Origin: Flavobacterium taihuense
GTDB taxonomy: Bacteria; Bacteroidota; Bacteroidia; Flavobacteriales; Flavobacteriaceae
NCBI RefSeq assembly: GCF_019351435.1
Contig: NZ_JAHWYN010000005.1
Coordinates: forward strand, 1 to 64,000
DNA length: 64,000 nucleotides
Direction of reading: 5' to 3'
Position numbers and translations under genes: made by a program. The notes beneath the pieces were generated by a model. That model did not search any database, was not told the DNA's origin, and worked only from the letters and a program-made list of their open reading frames with translations. Shown piece after piece: positions 47,291-54,449 of this stretch. Within the stretch, counting starts at the first letter, position 1. Every line of letters starts with the position of its first letter.

Positions 47291-48222
47291 AAGATATTCT
47301 AATGTTTCTTCTAATGCCCTTTATACTTTTGGCACAAGCCAAAAAAGACACCGTCAGAGTATTTTATTTGGGAGGTCAGTCGAATATGCAAGGGTATGGT
47401 TATGTAAAAGAGCTTCCGGATTCTTTGAATAAAAAAAATAAAAATGTATTTATTTACCAAGGAAATCCTGTCGGAGATAATGATAAAAACGGAGGATTAG
47501 GAAAATGGGAGGTACTTCAGCCCGGTAACGGAACTGGATTTGCCTCTGATGGAAAGAGCAATACACTTTCGGATCGATTTGGGGTGGAGCTTTCGTTTGC
47601 CAAAAAACTGCAGGAATTATATCCAAACCAAAAACTGGCCATTATAAAATATGCCAGAAATGGATCTTCGATTGATAGCAGTGGAACTGCTTATTTTGGC
47701 GCTTGGGAACCTGATTTTAGAGGAGGAAAAGGAATCAATCAATACGATTATTTTCTAAGAACCGTAAATAGCGCTATGGCTGTGCAAGACATAAACAGCG
47801 ATGGAGTTGAAGATGTTTTGATTCCAAGTGGTATTATTTGGATGCAAGGAGAAAGCGACTCCGATAAAACAGAACAAATTGCCATTCAATATTATGCCAA
47901 TTTGAAACGATTGATGGAACTCATGAGAGCGACATTTAGAAATAATGATTTGCCTATTGTTATTGGAAAAATATCCGATTCTGGGGATGATGTCGATGGT
48001 AAAGTTTGGGGTTTTGGAGAATTGGTGCAATACGGACAAGAAAAATTTGCCGCTACCGAACCAAATGTAAGCATTGTGCGAACGACAAGCACTTATAAAT
48101 ATACAGACAAGTATCATTATAAAAGTGACGGTTATATTGATTTGGGAAAAGAATTTGCAAAGGCAGTTTTCCTTCTGAATAATAAGAATACAAAAAAGAC
48201 TAAAATTGAGTCTTTGAATTGA
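47287..48222 (+). CDS. SGNH acetylesterase (sialate O-acetylesterase-type)
   Basis: 311 residues with a signal peptide (about 1-17). Block I GGQSNMQGYG (catalytic Ser in the GQSN form) and IWMQGESDSD are the SASA/DUF303 (CE6-like) marks; the His in DKYHYKSDGYIDLG completes the site. It would remove acetyl groups from a polysaccharide or oligosaccharide. It overlaps the GH3 stop by 4 bases. Its last codons (around KIESLN) run into the relic copy of the GH3 3' end, so the extreme C-terminus may be recently acquired. An acetylesterase is not a standard part of laminarin systems. Confidence 0.9.
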   Translation: MKDILMFLLMPFILLAQAKKDTVRVFYLGGQSNMQGYGYVKELPDSLNKKNKNVFIYQGNPVGDNDKNGGLGKWEVLQPGNGTGFASDGKSNTLSDRFGVELSFAKKLQELYPNQKLAIIKYARNGSSIDSSGTAYFGAWEPDFRGGKGINQYDYFLRTVNSAMAVQDINSDGVEDVLIPSGIIWMQGESDSDKTEQIAIQYYANLKRLMELMRATFRNNDLPIVIGKISDSGDDVDGKVWGFGELVQYGQEKFAATEPNVSIVRTTSTYKYTDKYHYKSDGYIDLGKEFAKAVFLLNNKNTKKTKIESLN

Positions 48223-48355
48223 AAGATTTTCAAAAAAATATAATAATGCATTAGAATTTATTTTGGTACCAGGTGATTTTGATTTGATGATTGGTTCTTC
48301 TTCGGCGGATATTCTGTTGAGAAACAGTTTTGAATGAGTTAAAAGATATTATGAA
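48221..48355 (+). pseudogene. relic of a second GH3 3' end
   Basis: The sequence from GAAAGATTTTCAAAA onward is a degenerate copy of 47101-47310, the last part of GH3 and its junction with the esterase start. About 70 bases are missing after the first 15, then ATGCATTAGAATTTATTTTGG and CCAGGTGATTTTGATTTGATG follow the parent closely. The parent's end TTTGAATTGGTAAAATGAAAGATATT appears as TTTGAATGAGTTAAAAGATATT. The frame is disrupted. It is a scar of a tandem duplication followed by deletion. Confidence 0.85.
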
Positions 48356-48458
48356 TTGGTCATTGGATATATACTAACAGTTTTAAGAAAATCTATTAAG
48401 TCGTTTGATTATAAAATTTCAAATGTAATAATTGATGTAATCTTGTTCGCTTCATTAA

Positions 48459-49130
48459 ATGTTAAAAACCAAGTTGTTATTAGTTGATGACCATCCAATG
48501 ACTGTTGATGGTTATGTTAGCATACTTTCTAAATTAGAAAGCAATTCTTTTTTGATAGATGTTATTACTGCTTTTTCTTGTCAGGATGCATACATAAAGA
48601 TTATAAATGCTTATAAAAATCAAAAATACTTTGCAATTGCTTGCTTAGATATTAGCTTGCCAATTTATGAAGAAAAAAATATATATTCTGGGATTGATTT
48701 AGCACTTTTGATCAGAAAACATTTTCCTGATTGCAAAATAATACTCTTAAGCATGCATAGCGAAGTTGTTCTAGTACAAAATGCTTTTCAAAAAATAAAT
48801 CCAGAAGGATTTGTTTCAAAAAATGATCTTACGGCTGATTTATTTATTGAAGTATTTCAGTCTATTCTTGCCGGAAATACGTTTTACAGCACAACCATTA
48901 AAAGAGTTCAAAGCGAAATCATAAGTAAAGAATTAAATTTTGATGCTACAGATTGTCAGATATTGGATTTGATTTCTCGGCGAATCAAAACCAAAAACAT
49001 GACAAACTATATTGATATTTCTTTAAGTTGTATTGAGAAAAGAAAAGCTAATATTAAAAGCAGACTATTAAAAGACAAAGGTAATGATAGAGAAATAATT
49101 ATTCAGGCTAAAAAAGCAGGTTTAATCTGA
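48459..49130 (+). CDS. NarL-like response regulator
   Basis: 223 residues. The receiver domain has the acidic pair D10/D11 (LLLVDDHP), phosphoacceptor D64 (IACLDISLP) and Lys121 (FVSKND). The C-terminal half (about 155-223, DATDCQILDLISRRIKTKNMTNYIDISLSCIEKRKANIK) has the pattern of a LuxR/GerE helix-turn-helix, though divergent. No histidine kinase gene is next to it. It starts the accessory block and may control the genes after it (glycosyltransferase-like protein, peptide, protease), but this is inferred from order and strand only. Confidence 0.85.
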   Translation: MLKTKLLLVDDHPMTVDGYVSILSKLESNSFLIDVITAFSCQDAYIKIINAYKNQKYFAIACLDISLPIYEEKNIYSGIDLALLIRKHFPDCKIILLSMHSEVVLVQNAFQKINPEGFVSKNDLTADLFIEVFQSILAGNTFYSTTIKRVQSEIISKELNFDATDCQILDLISRRIKTKNMTNYIDISLSCIEKRKANIKSRLLKDKGNDREIIIQAKKAGLI

Positions 49131-49228
49131 CTTGATTTTAACATAAAACCGTAATTTTTTAACATAAAAACCATAAAATGATTTGAAGTAAATGTGATTA
49201 TTTTGAGTAATCTAACAAGTTGAAAATC

Positions 49229-50515
49229 ATGGATCAGCAGTACGCAGAAAGCGAACAAAAAATAATCAATCAGAATGTAGAATTTAAACATAAAATAGGA
49301 ATAATAATTTGTTGGTATGGTGCTTGGCCATGGTATTTTAAATTTTTCTTGCATTCTGTAAAATTTAACCCGTCAATTGATTTTTTAATAGTTACCGATG
49401 AAACTATTTTAAATGATTTGCCAGTTAATGTTAAACTGGTAAAAAAATCCTTAGAAGATATTCGTAAGCTAGCGACTGAAAAAATGGGGTTTGAAGTATC
49501 ACTTAGATCAGCATATAAACTTTGTGATTTCAAACCTGCTTATGGGGAAATTTTCAATAGTTACTTGAAAGAGTATGATTTTTGGGGACATGGTGACATA
49601 GATATTATATTTGGAAGTATTAGAAATTTTATCGATGAAGAAGTATTAGAAAATCATGATGTAATAAGTGTGCATAAAGATTACATACACGGTTGTTTTG
49701 CACTTTATAAAAACAAGCAAAACATTAATACTTTATATAGGTCTAGTCAAGATTTTAAAAAAGTTTTTTCAACAGATCACAGTTATGCTTTTGATGAATG
49801 TAATGGGTTGAATTATTTTCTCTCAATAGGAAAATCTTTACAGGATATTCCTTCTGAGATAGAAAGTATGACACATATTGTCAAAAAAAAGCATGAATCT
49901 AAAGAGATAAACGCCTTCTTTAATTTTTGCTTACTTGAGCCTCTTATAGGTGATATTAGATGGAATAATGGAATATTAACATATAATAATCAGATAGAGA
50001 CAATAGCCTATCATTTATATCATTTCAAAAAAGAGCCGTATTTAACAATTCCATCAAAAGAAAAAGTAATTAAAAACTACTTCTATATTGGAAAAAGTGG
50101 TATTTATATTTATCCCAACCAATATTCTCTACTAGCATTATCTCAAAGATTAAAAGGATCTTTTAAAAAATATAATTTTCTCGTGAGTTTCCATATGAAT
50201 TGGTTAAAACGTTGTAAAAAAGCAACTCCCATAATGCAAAAAAGTGATGTTAAATGTTTGGATAAGATAATTGGGCGGTATAAAAATTTCAATACAGAAA
50301 TCATAATTTTAGAAAAAGATAACTCAATTTATGTTAAGGCAAATGATGAAGTGGAAAAACTCATATATGAAGAGGACAGCTTAAAATTTCTAATTAAGGA
50401 ACAATACATTACTGTTGAGTTTGGTAAAATAGTTGATAATAAAGAATGTTTTATTACGACAGACGGGAAAAAAATCAGACACATGTATTATAAACAATTT
50501 GATGTTACATCATAA
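49229..50515 (+). CDS. DUF6625-like glycosyltransferase-related protein
   Basis: 428 residues from the ATG at 49229 (a TTG at 49220 also opens the frame). No signal peptide. GIIICWYGAWPWYFKFFLHSVKFNP at the start and FWGHGDIDIIFGSIRNFI (a DxD-type motif around residues 122-125) fit GT-A-like sugar transferases of the DUF6625 type, usually linked to surface polysaccharide genes. The last 130 residues are a separate beta-rich part. It lies 98 bases after the response regulator and 86 bases before the peptide gene, same strand. It could glycosylate a surface structure or, less likely, the peptide. Confidence 0.65.
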   Translation: MDQQYAESEQKIINQNVEFKHKIGIIICWYGAWPWYFKFFLHSVKFNPSIDFLIVTDETILNDLPVNVKLVKKSLEDIRKLATEKMGFEVSLRSAYKLCDFKPAYGEIFNSYLKEYDFWGHGDIDIIFGSIRNFIDEEVLENHDVISVHKDYIHGCFALYKNKQNINTLYRSSQDFKKVFSTDHSYAFDECNGLNYFLSIGKSLQDIPSEIESMTHIVKKKHESKEINAFFNFCLLEPLIGDIRWNNGILTYNNQIETIAYHLYHFKKEPYLTIPSKEKVIKNYFYIGKSGIYIYPNQYSLLALSQRLKGSFKKYNFLVSFHMNWLKRCKKATPIMQKSDVKCLDKIIGRYKNFNTEIIILEKDNSIYVKANDEVEKLIYEEDSLKFLIKEQYITVEFGKIVDNKECFITTDGKKIRHMYYKQFDVTS

Positions 50516-50538
50516 AAACATATTTACGAAACTGGATA

Positions 50539-50565
50539 TTGCTTGTATGCCTTAACGCTATTTTG
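50539..50565 (+). promoter_or_regulatory. candidate promoter of the glycine-zipper peptide gene
   Basis: TTG (50539-50541) and TATTTTG (50559-50565) have 17 bases between them, near the Bacteroidota promoter pattern but with the -7 box one base short. It lies 36 bases before the ATG. Only pattern evidence. Confidence 0.3.
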
Positions 50566-50601
50566 TTAGAAAGATGAAGTGTAATCTCTAAATAAAAAGA
50601 A

Positions 50602-50883
50602 ATGAGAGACAGATTAAAAAAGATTGGATTAGCCACATTGCTTGGGCTAAACTTGGTGGCAGTGGGTAAAATGTCCACGGGTAATTACCAAAAAATGGGA
50701 AATCAGTTAGTTGAAGACTCAAAAAATGCAAAACTTGCATATGCTTTAGGTGGCGGTTCTTTTTGGCAAGGCGCTGGAGGGGCAGCTGGTTGGCTTATTG
50801 GTGGAGCAGCTGGAACTTATATTGGCGGCCCATGGGGAGGCTATGTAGGCATGGTCCTGGGTGCTGGTGCAGGGGCATATTAA
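50602..50883 (+). CDS. glycine-zipper peptide precursor, bacteriocin-like
   Basis: 93 residues. A basic, partly hydrophobic N-terminus (MRDRLKKIGLATLLGLNLVA) and a polar middle end at a Gly-Gly junction (residues 50-51, LAYALGG). The remaining 42 residues, GSFWQGAGGAAGWLIGGAAG onward to GAGAGAY, are packed with GxxxG motifs, aromatic residues and no charges or cysteines. This is the make-up of class II bacteriocin cores that insert into membranes as helix pairs, and of glycine-zipper membrane proteins. It stands just before a terminator and then the M48 / SpoIIM / membrane protein group. No C39-peptidase ABC exporter is present, so a bacteriocin role is inference. An alternative is a membrane stress lipoprotein-like zipper without a toxin role. 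Confidence 0.75.
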   Translation: MRDRLKKIGLATLLGLNLVAVGKMSTGNYQKMGNQLVEDSKNAKLAYALGGGSFWQGAGGAAGWLIGGAAGTYIGGPWGGYVGMVLGAGAGAY

Positions 50884-50908
50884 TAAAATTCATTAATTGA
50901 GACCTTAG

Positions 50909-50956
50909 ATAGAGCGAATAAAATCTGGTTCTTGAAATATTCGCTCTATTTATTTC
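50909..50956 (+). terminator. terminator / attenuator after the peptide gene
   Basis: ATAGAGCGAATA (50909-50920) pairs perfectly with TATTCGCTCTAT (50938-50949), followed by TTATTTC. It lies 25 bases after the peptide stop and about 20 before the M48 gene start, so most transcripts would end after the peptide, giving high peptide and low processing-gene expression. Confidence 0.8.
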
Positions 50957-50977
50957 AATACATCTAAAACATAAAAA

Positions 50978-51892
50978 ATGAGTGAAACAATAATAACCTT
51001 GTTACTAAAATCGTTAAAAATAAGTTCCGCTTTTACTTTTCTACAAGTCATTGTGATTTATATTCCTTATCTTTTTATTGGTAAAATTAAAAGAAAGATT
51101 ATTAGCCAACTTCTGTTTTTTAATGTTTTTGATTTTATTCTTTCAGGTATTTATCTATTTATTGTGATTTTCATTTTTCAATTGTTAGGAATTGTGGATG
51201 ATAATAGTTTGTTTAAAACTCAGCACCCCGTTTTATATTTTATGCTTGGAGGTTTTGCTATGACATTGGCTAATAGTTTCTTTGCACTTCTTTTTCCAAT
51301 AATATTAAAAAATCAAACCAATCGATTAGAGGTACTGCCAAAATATAGTCAATTGTTGCAAAATAAATTTGGCGCGGTTATTCCTGTTTATACAACTAAA
51401 AAAAAATGTATTAATGCCTTCGCAATTGGTTTTTTTTCAACAAATAAGATTATTGTATTGGGAAATGAGCTTATAGCCAATTGTGATGAAGATGAAATTG
51501 AAGCAATTTTATTCCATGAATATGCACATCATAAAAACAAAGATCTAATACATTTTTATCTGCTTCTTATTTTTTCATGCTTATTTTTTTTATTTTTCAG
51601 GGAAAACTTTATGATGTTGCTGAAAAGTATACTACCATTAATTAATGAGGGGCTTGCAATTGCAATTTACGGAGGACTTTATGGCTTAATTTTTAGTATA
51701 ATTTTTTCTCGTATAAGCCATAATGCAGAGTATAATGCAGATTCTTTTAGTGCCCAAAACACGAGTAATAATTCAATGGTTGAAGCGCTAAGAAAAATAT
51801 CATTTTTCACTGAACATCTTATTGATAAAGGAGGTATGACACATCCAAGTCTTATAAAGCGTATTGATAATATAATCGGGACTAAAAAGTAA
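50978..51892 (+). CDS. membrane M48-family metallopeptidase
   Basis: 304 residues. Four to five hydrophobic helices (about 15-35, 45-70, 85-110, 190-208, 225-243) surround a cytosol-facing M48 zinc site: HEYAH at residues 180-184 and the third ligand E251 in EYNAD. The arrangement is like HtpX and BlaR1/Ste24 proteases. In this setting it could cut the leader of the preceding peptide or act in membrane quality control. It begins a tight group: the SpoIIM-like gene starts 4 bases after its stop. Protease class is clear; the substrate is inferred. Confidence 0.85.
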   Translation: MSETIITLLLKSLKISSAFTFLQVIVIYIPYLFIGKIKRKIISQLLFFNVFDFILSGIYLFIVIFIFQLLGIVDDNSLFKTQHPVLYFMLGGFAMTLANSFFALLFPIILKNQTNRLEVLPKYSQLLQNKFGAVIPVYTTKKKCINAFAIGFFSTNKIIVLGNELIANCDEDEIEAILFHEYAHHKNKDLIHFYLLLIFSCLFFLFFRENFMMLLKSILPLINEGLAIAIYGGLYGLIFSIIFSRISHNAEYNADSFSAQNTSNNSMVEALRKISFFTEHLIDKGGMTHPSLIKRIDNIIGTKK

Positions 51893-51896
51893 AAAG

Positions 51897-52427
51897 ATGA
51901 AGGTGTCAATATGCTTGTTTGCTTGGTTGTTGGGAGTCTTTATAGCATTTAATATGTACCATTCTTTTATGAAAGCTAGTGAAAACCAGCAAATAATATC
52001 TAATAACCATAAAAAAAATAAGGTTTTTGCAAATATAAATAAATCAGCAGAATACCCTTATTTTAGTCGAGTTTCTGATCTTTTTATTCATAACCTTTGT
52101 GTTGCTTTTCTTTTGTCAATAGGAGGCTTGTTTACGGCGGGTAGTTTAAGTATTATAGTGCTTGTATATAATGGATTTTTAGCTACATCAACAATACTTT
52201 ATGTTTCTAATTATCAAAAATTAACTTTTATTTTGTCAAGGCTTTGGCACGCCCCATTTGAAATTGTTGCTCTTATTTGGTTTGCAAGTATTGGATTATC
52301 GGGAGCAACTTTATTCTCGCGTTTCTTGAAAAAAGAAAAGATTTTATTCTATGATTTGTATCTATTTAAAAGCGTTTGGAAACCCATGATTTTACTGTTT
52401 ATAGCAGCTTTAATTGAAGCCATTTAA
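51897..52427 (+). CDS. SpoIIM / DUF95 family membrane protein
   Basis: 176 residues with four to five membrane helices. The family pattern is clear: IHNLCVAFLLSIGGLFTAGSL then VYNGFLATS, and LWHAPFEIVALIWFASIGLSGA (the Pro-Phe-Glu replaces the PHG-E of the sporulation protein), ending in AALIEA. SpoIIM acts in engulfment in Bacillus, but DUF95 relatives are also required in circular bacteriocin clusters (AS-48, carnocyclin A and others), where they help maturation or export. This organism does not sporulate, so the second meaning fits better. The next gene starts 10 bases downstream. Confidence 0.85.
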   Translation: MKVSICLFAWLLGVFIAFNMYHSFMKASENQQIISNNHKKNKVFANINKSAEYPYFSRVSDLFIHNLCVAFLLSIGGLFTAGSLSIIVLVYNGFLATSTILYVSNYQKLTFILSRLWHAPFEIVALIWFASIGLSGATLFSRFLKKEKILFYDLYLFKSVWKPMILLFIAALIEAI

Positions 52428-52436
52428 TACTTTGTT

Positions 52437-52994
52437 ATGCAAAATGAAAGGAAAGAATTGACAATAGTTCTTGTTGGATATATTTTATTGTTATTGGTTG
52501 ATGGTATTATTAGAAATTATATGATTTCAAAAATTCTTCCAGAATCTTACCAATCAATATCAAATGTTATAAATGGATTTAGTTTATTTTTCTCCACAAT
52601 ATTTATGTTTATAGTAGTGTTGTTATCGATGACATTTACATTTTTATATATTGCACTCTTTAAGGATGATTTTGGTTATTCTTTTTTAATTAGAGCGTGG
52701 GTAAATTTATTAGCGGTTGATATTATTTTTGGAATAGCTAAGTTTTCTTTATTATGGATATTGTTGGACGATGAACTTTCAGATTTAGTACTCAATGATT
52801 CTGTGTCCTTAGCTTTATCTAGATTGCCTTATACAATTGTTTGTTCACATATTGATATAATAACAGTTTATATTTCAATTGTTGTTTTTTCAATTTCATT
52901 ATATCTTTCAAATAAAAGAAATCGCTTACATTCAATAATATTAAGTTCTTTATTGTTGTCAATGATGTTGCTATTATATTATAAATTTATTTAG
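52437..52994 (+). CDS. small multi-pass membrane protein, unknown
   Basis: 185 residues with five to six predicted membrane helices (about 7-25, 45-72, 90-110, 138-158, 165-183) and no motif I recognise. It is the last gene of the M48 / SpoIIM group, followed by a terminator. In bacteriocin clusters this position often holds a small hydrophobic immunity protein, and that is my tentative reading; a transporter part is also possible. Confidence 0.65.
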   Translation: MQNERKELTIVLVGYILLLLVDGIIRNYMISKILPESYQSISNVINGFSLFFSTIFMFIVVLLSMTFTFLYIALFKDDFGYSFLIRAWVNLLAVDIIFGIAKFSLLWILLDDELSDLVLNDSVSLALSRLPYTIVCSHIDIITVYISIVVFSISLYLSNKRNRLHSIILSSLLLSMMLLLYYKFI

Positions 52995-53044
52995 TATTGG
53001 TTGCAAAAGATATACTAATCAAAGTGGCCTCTAACCTTGTTAAA

Positions 53045-53087
53045 CAAAAAAGCGATACAATTCCTCCGAATCGTATCGCTTTTTTGT
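53045..53087. terminator. bidirectional terminator after the peptide-protease block
   Basis: CAAAAAAGCGATAC (53045-53058) pairs perfectly with GTATCGCTTTTTTG (53073-53086). It closes the plus-strand block and can also serve the convergent acyltransferase. Confidence 0.9.
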
Positions 53088-53204
53088 AAAAAGTTACCAT
53101 TGGCGTTTATAAAAAGTTCAATATTTTTTTCTTCTTTTGAAGATAGTATCGGGGGAGATAATGTGGTATTTATAAAGAACTTTTTTGCCAATGGTAGTAT
53201 ATAA

Positions 53205-54347
53205 CTATTTGACTGTGATGAATGCTGATTTATACGTTAGCATTTTCTGTTTTAGCCAAAGTCTTGTCGGTTCATCATATAATTTTAAAGACGCATAAGC
53301 AAGTAGAATAGCCCCTGTTAATGTCAATAAAGCAAAGGGAAATGCTTCTTGAAAGGAAGGTTTATTGCCAACAGCCCAACCCGTATAAATATAGATCAAC
53401 GGATAGTGAGTTATATAAATGGGATAGGATATATCACCTAGAAATTTACAGATTTTTGTAGAGTACTTGCCCGTTACTTCACCACTTGCTCCTATAAATA
53501 CTATTAATGGAAAAATGATAATGATGCTCAAAGAATCGTATAAACCATTCATCCATAAATTTTCGCTTCCGCCAATTCTTGGTATTGCGAGCACAGCAAT
53601 CGTCAATAAACTAGCCCAAAAGAAACCATTTTTAATAGTTGTCAGTTTTACGATGCGATGCAATAATAACCCTCCAAAGAAAGGAAATAGCAAACGTGAA
53701 AAACCAATATGAAGTTGTGCAGGTTCTAGCGACCAACCACCAATGACATCGCCATTTGGACTTGTTACCGCAAGATGGATTAAAAGACAACCCGACAAAA
53801 ATACCAAAACGGCAAGTGCTGTATTCGAAAATTTGCGTACGAATAATGCATAAAGAATATTGCCTATATATTCAAAAAACAACGACCAACCTGGGCCATT
53901 TAATGGGTGCATTTCCTGCCACCCTCTTATGTCCATTGATATTGGCAAAGGAATCAACGTAAATCCGATAAGCATGACGATAAAGGTTCTCCAAATGGGC
54001 ACTTCGTGAATCGTTGGCCACAGCACCGAATCCTGAAAATAAAAACAAACGGCTCCAATAATCATTCCCATAATCACCATCGGTTGCAGTCTGACAAGGC
54101 GAATTTTAAAAAAATCAGTGATACTCATTTTGCCCCAGCGATCATCATAAGCATAACTAATAACAAAACCAGAAAGCAGGAAGAAAAAGTCAACCGCAAG
54201 ATAGCCGTGGTTGATGACTTGATCCAGATGACTGGTTGCATGAGCTTCAAAAATATGGAAGGCAACTACCATAATTGCCGCCACACCGCGTAAGCCGTCA
54301 AGTATAGGATAATGTTTTTTTGAAATTAATGAAGTAGTTTTTTTCAT
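53205..54347 (-). CDS. acyltransferase family 3 membrane protein (OafA/YrhL-like)
   Basis: 380 residues with about ten membrane helices. The N-terminus LDGLRGVAAIMVVAFHIFEA with the catalytic His, and DFFFLLSGFVISYAYDDRW with the R-rich loop after it (FKIRLVRLQP), are the Acyl_transf_3 marks. Such proteins move acetyl or other acyl groups onto surface sugars. It is convergent with the peptide block and lies downstream of GH3 on the same strand; the role in the xylan/glucan locus is unclear. Confidence 0.92.
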   Translation of the reverse strand: MKKTTSLISKKHYPILDGLRGVAAIMVVAFHIFEAHATSHLDQVINHGYLAVDFFFLLSGFVISYAYDDRWGKMSITDFFKIRLVRLQPMVIMGMIIGAVCFYFQDSVLWPTIHEVPIWRTFIVMLIGFTLIPLPISMDIRGWQEMHPLNGPGWSLFFEYIGNILYALFVRKFSNTALAVLVFLSGCLLIHLAVTSPNGDVIGGWSLEPAQLHIGFSRLLFPFFGGLLLHRIVKLTTIKNGFFWASLLTIAVLAIPRIGGSENLWMNGLYDSLSIIIIFPLIVFIGASGEVTGKYSTKICKFLGDISYPIYITHYPLIYIYTGWAVGNKPSFQEAFPFALLTLTGAILLAYASLKLYDEPTRLWLKQKMLTYKSAFITVK

Positions 54348-54371
54348 ATATAAATTGGCTTTTTTTTAAAA

Positions 54372-54398
54372 TGAGGCTGTCCGACAGAGACAGCCTCA
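54372..54398 (-). terminator. hairpin between GH3 and acyltransferase
   Basis: TGAGGCTGTC (54372-54381) pairs perfectly with GACAGCCTCA (54389-54398) around a 7-base loop. On the minus strand it is followed by TTTTAAAA, so it could end the GH3 transcript just before the acyltransferase start. Confidence 0.6.
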
Positions 54399-54449
54399 AA
54401 CATTAACAACTAACAACTAATAAATAATCAAATAATACAGGTTCTTTTT

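Noticed and set aside
50602..50883. Reading the peptide as a secured bacteriocin of a known class
   Set aside because: There is no C39-peptidase exporter, no second peptide and no cysteine, and the Gly-Gly leader matches the consensus only in part. I keep it as bacteriocin-like.
51897..52427. SpoIIM-like protein as a sign of sporulation
   Set aside because: All other genes are of a non-sporulating Bacteroidota type. The DUF95 family is broader than the sporulation protein.
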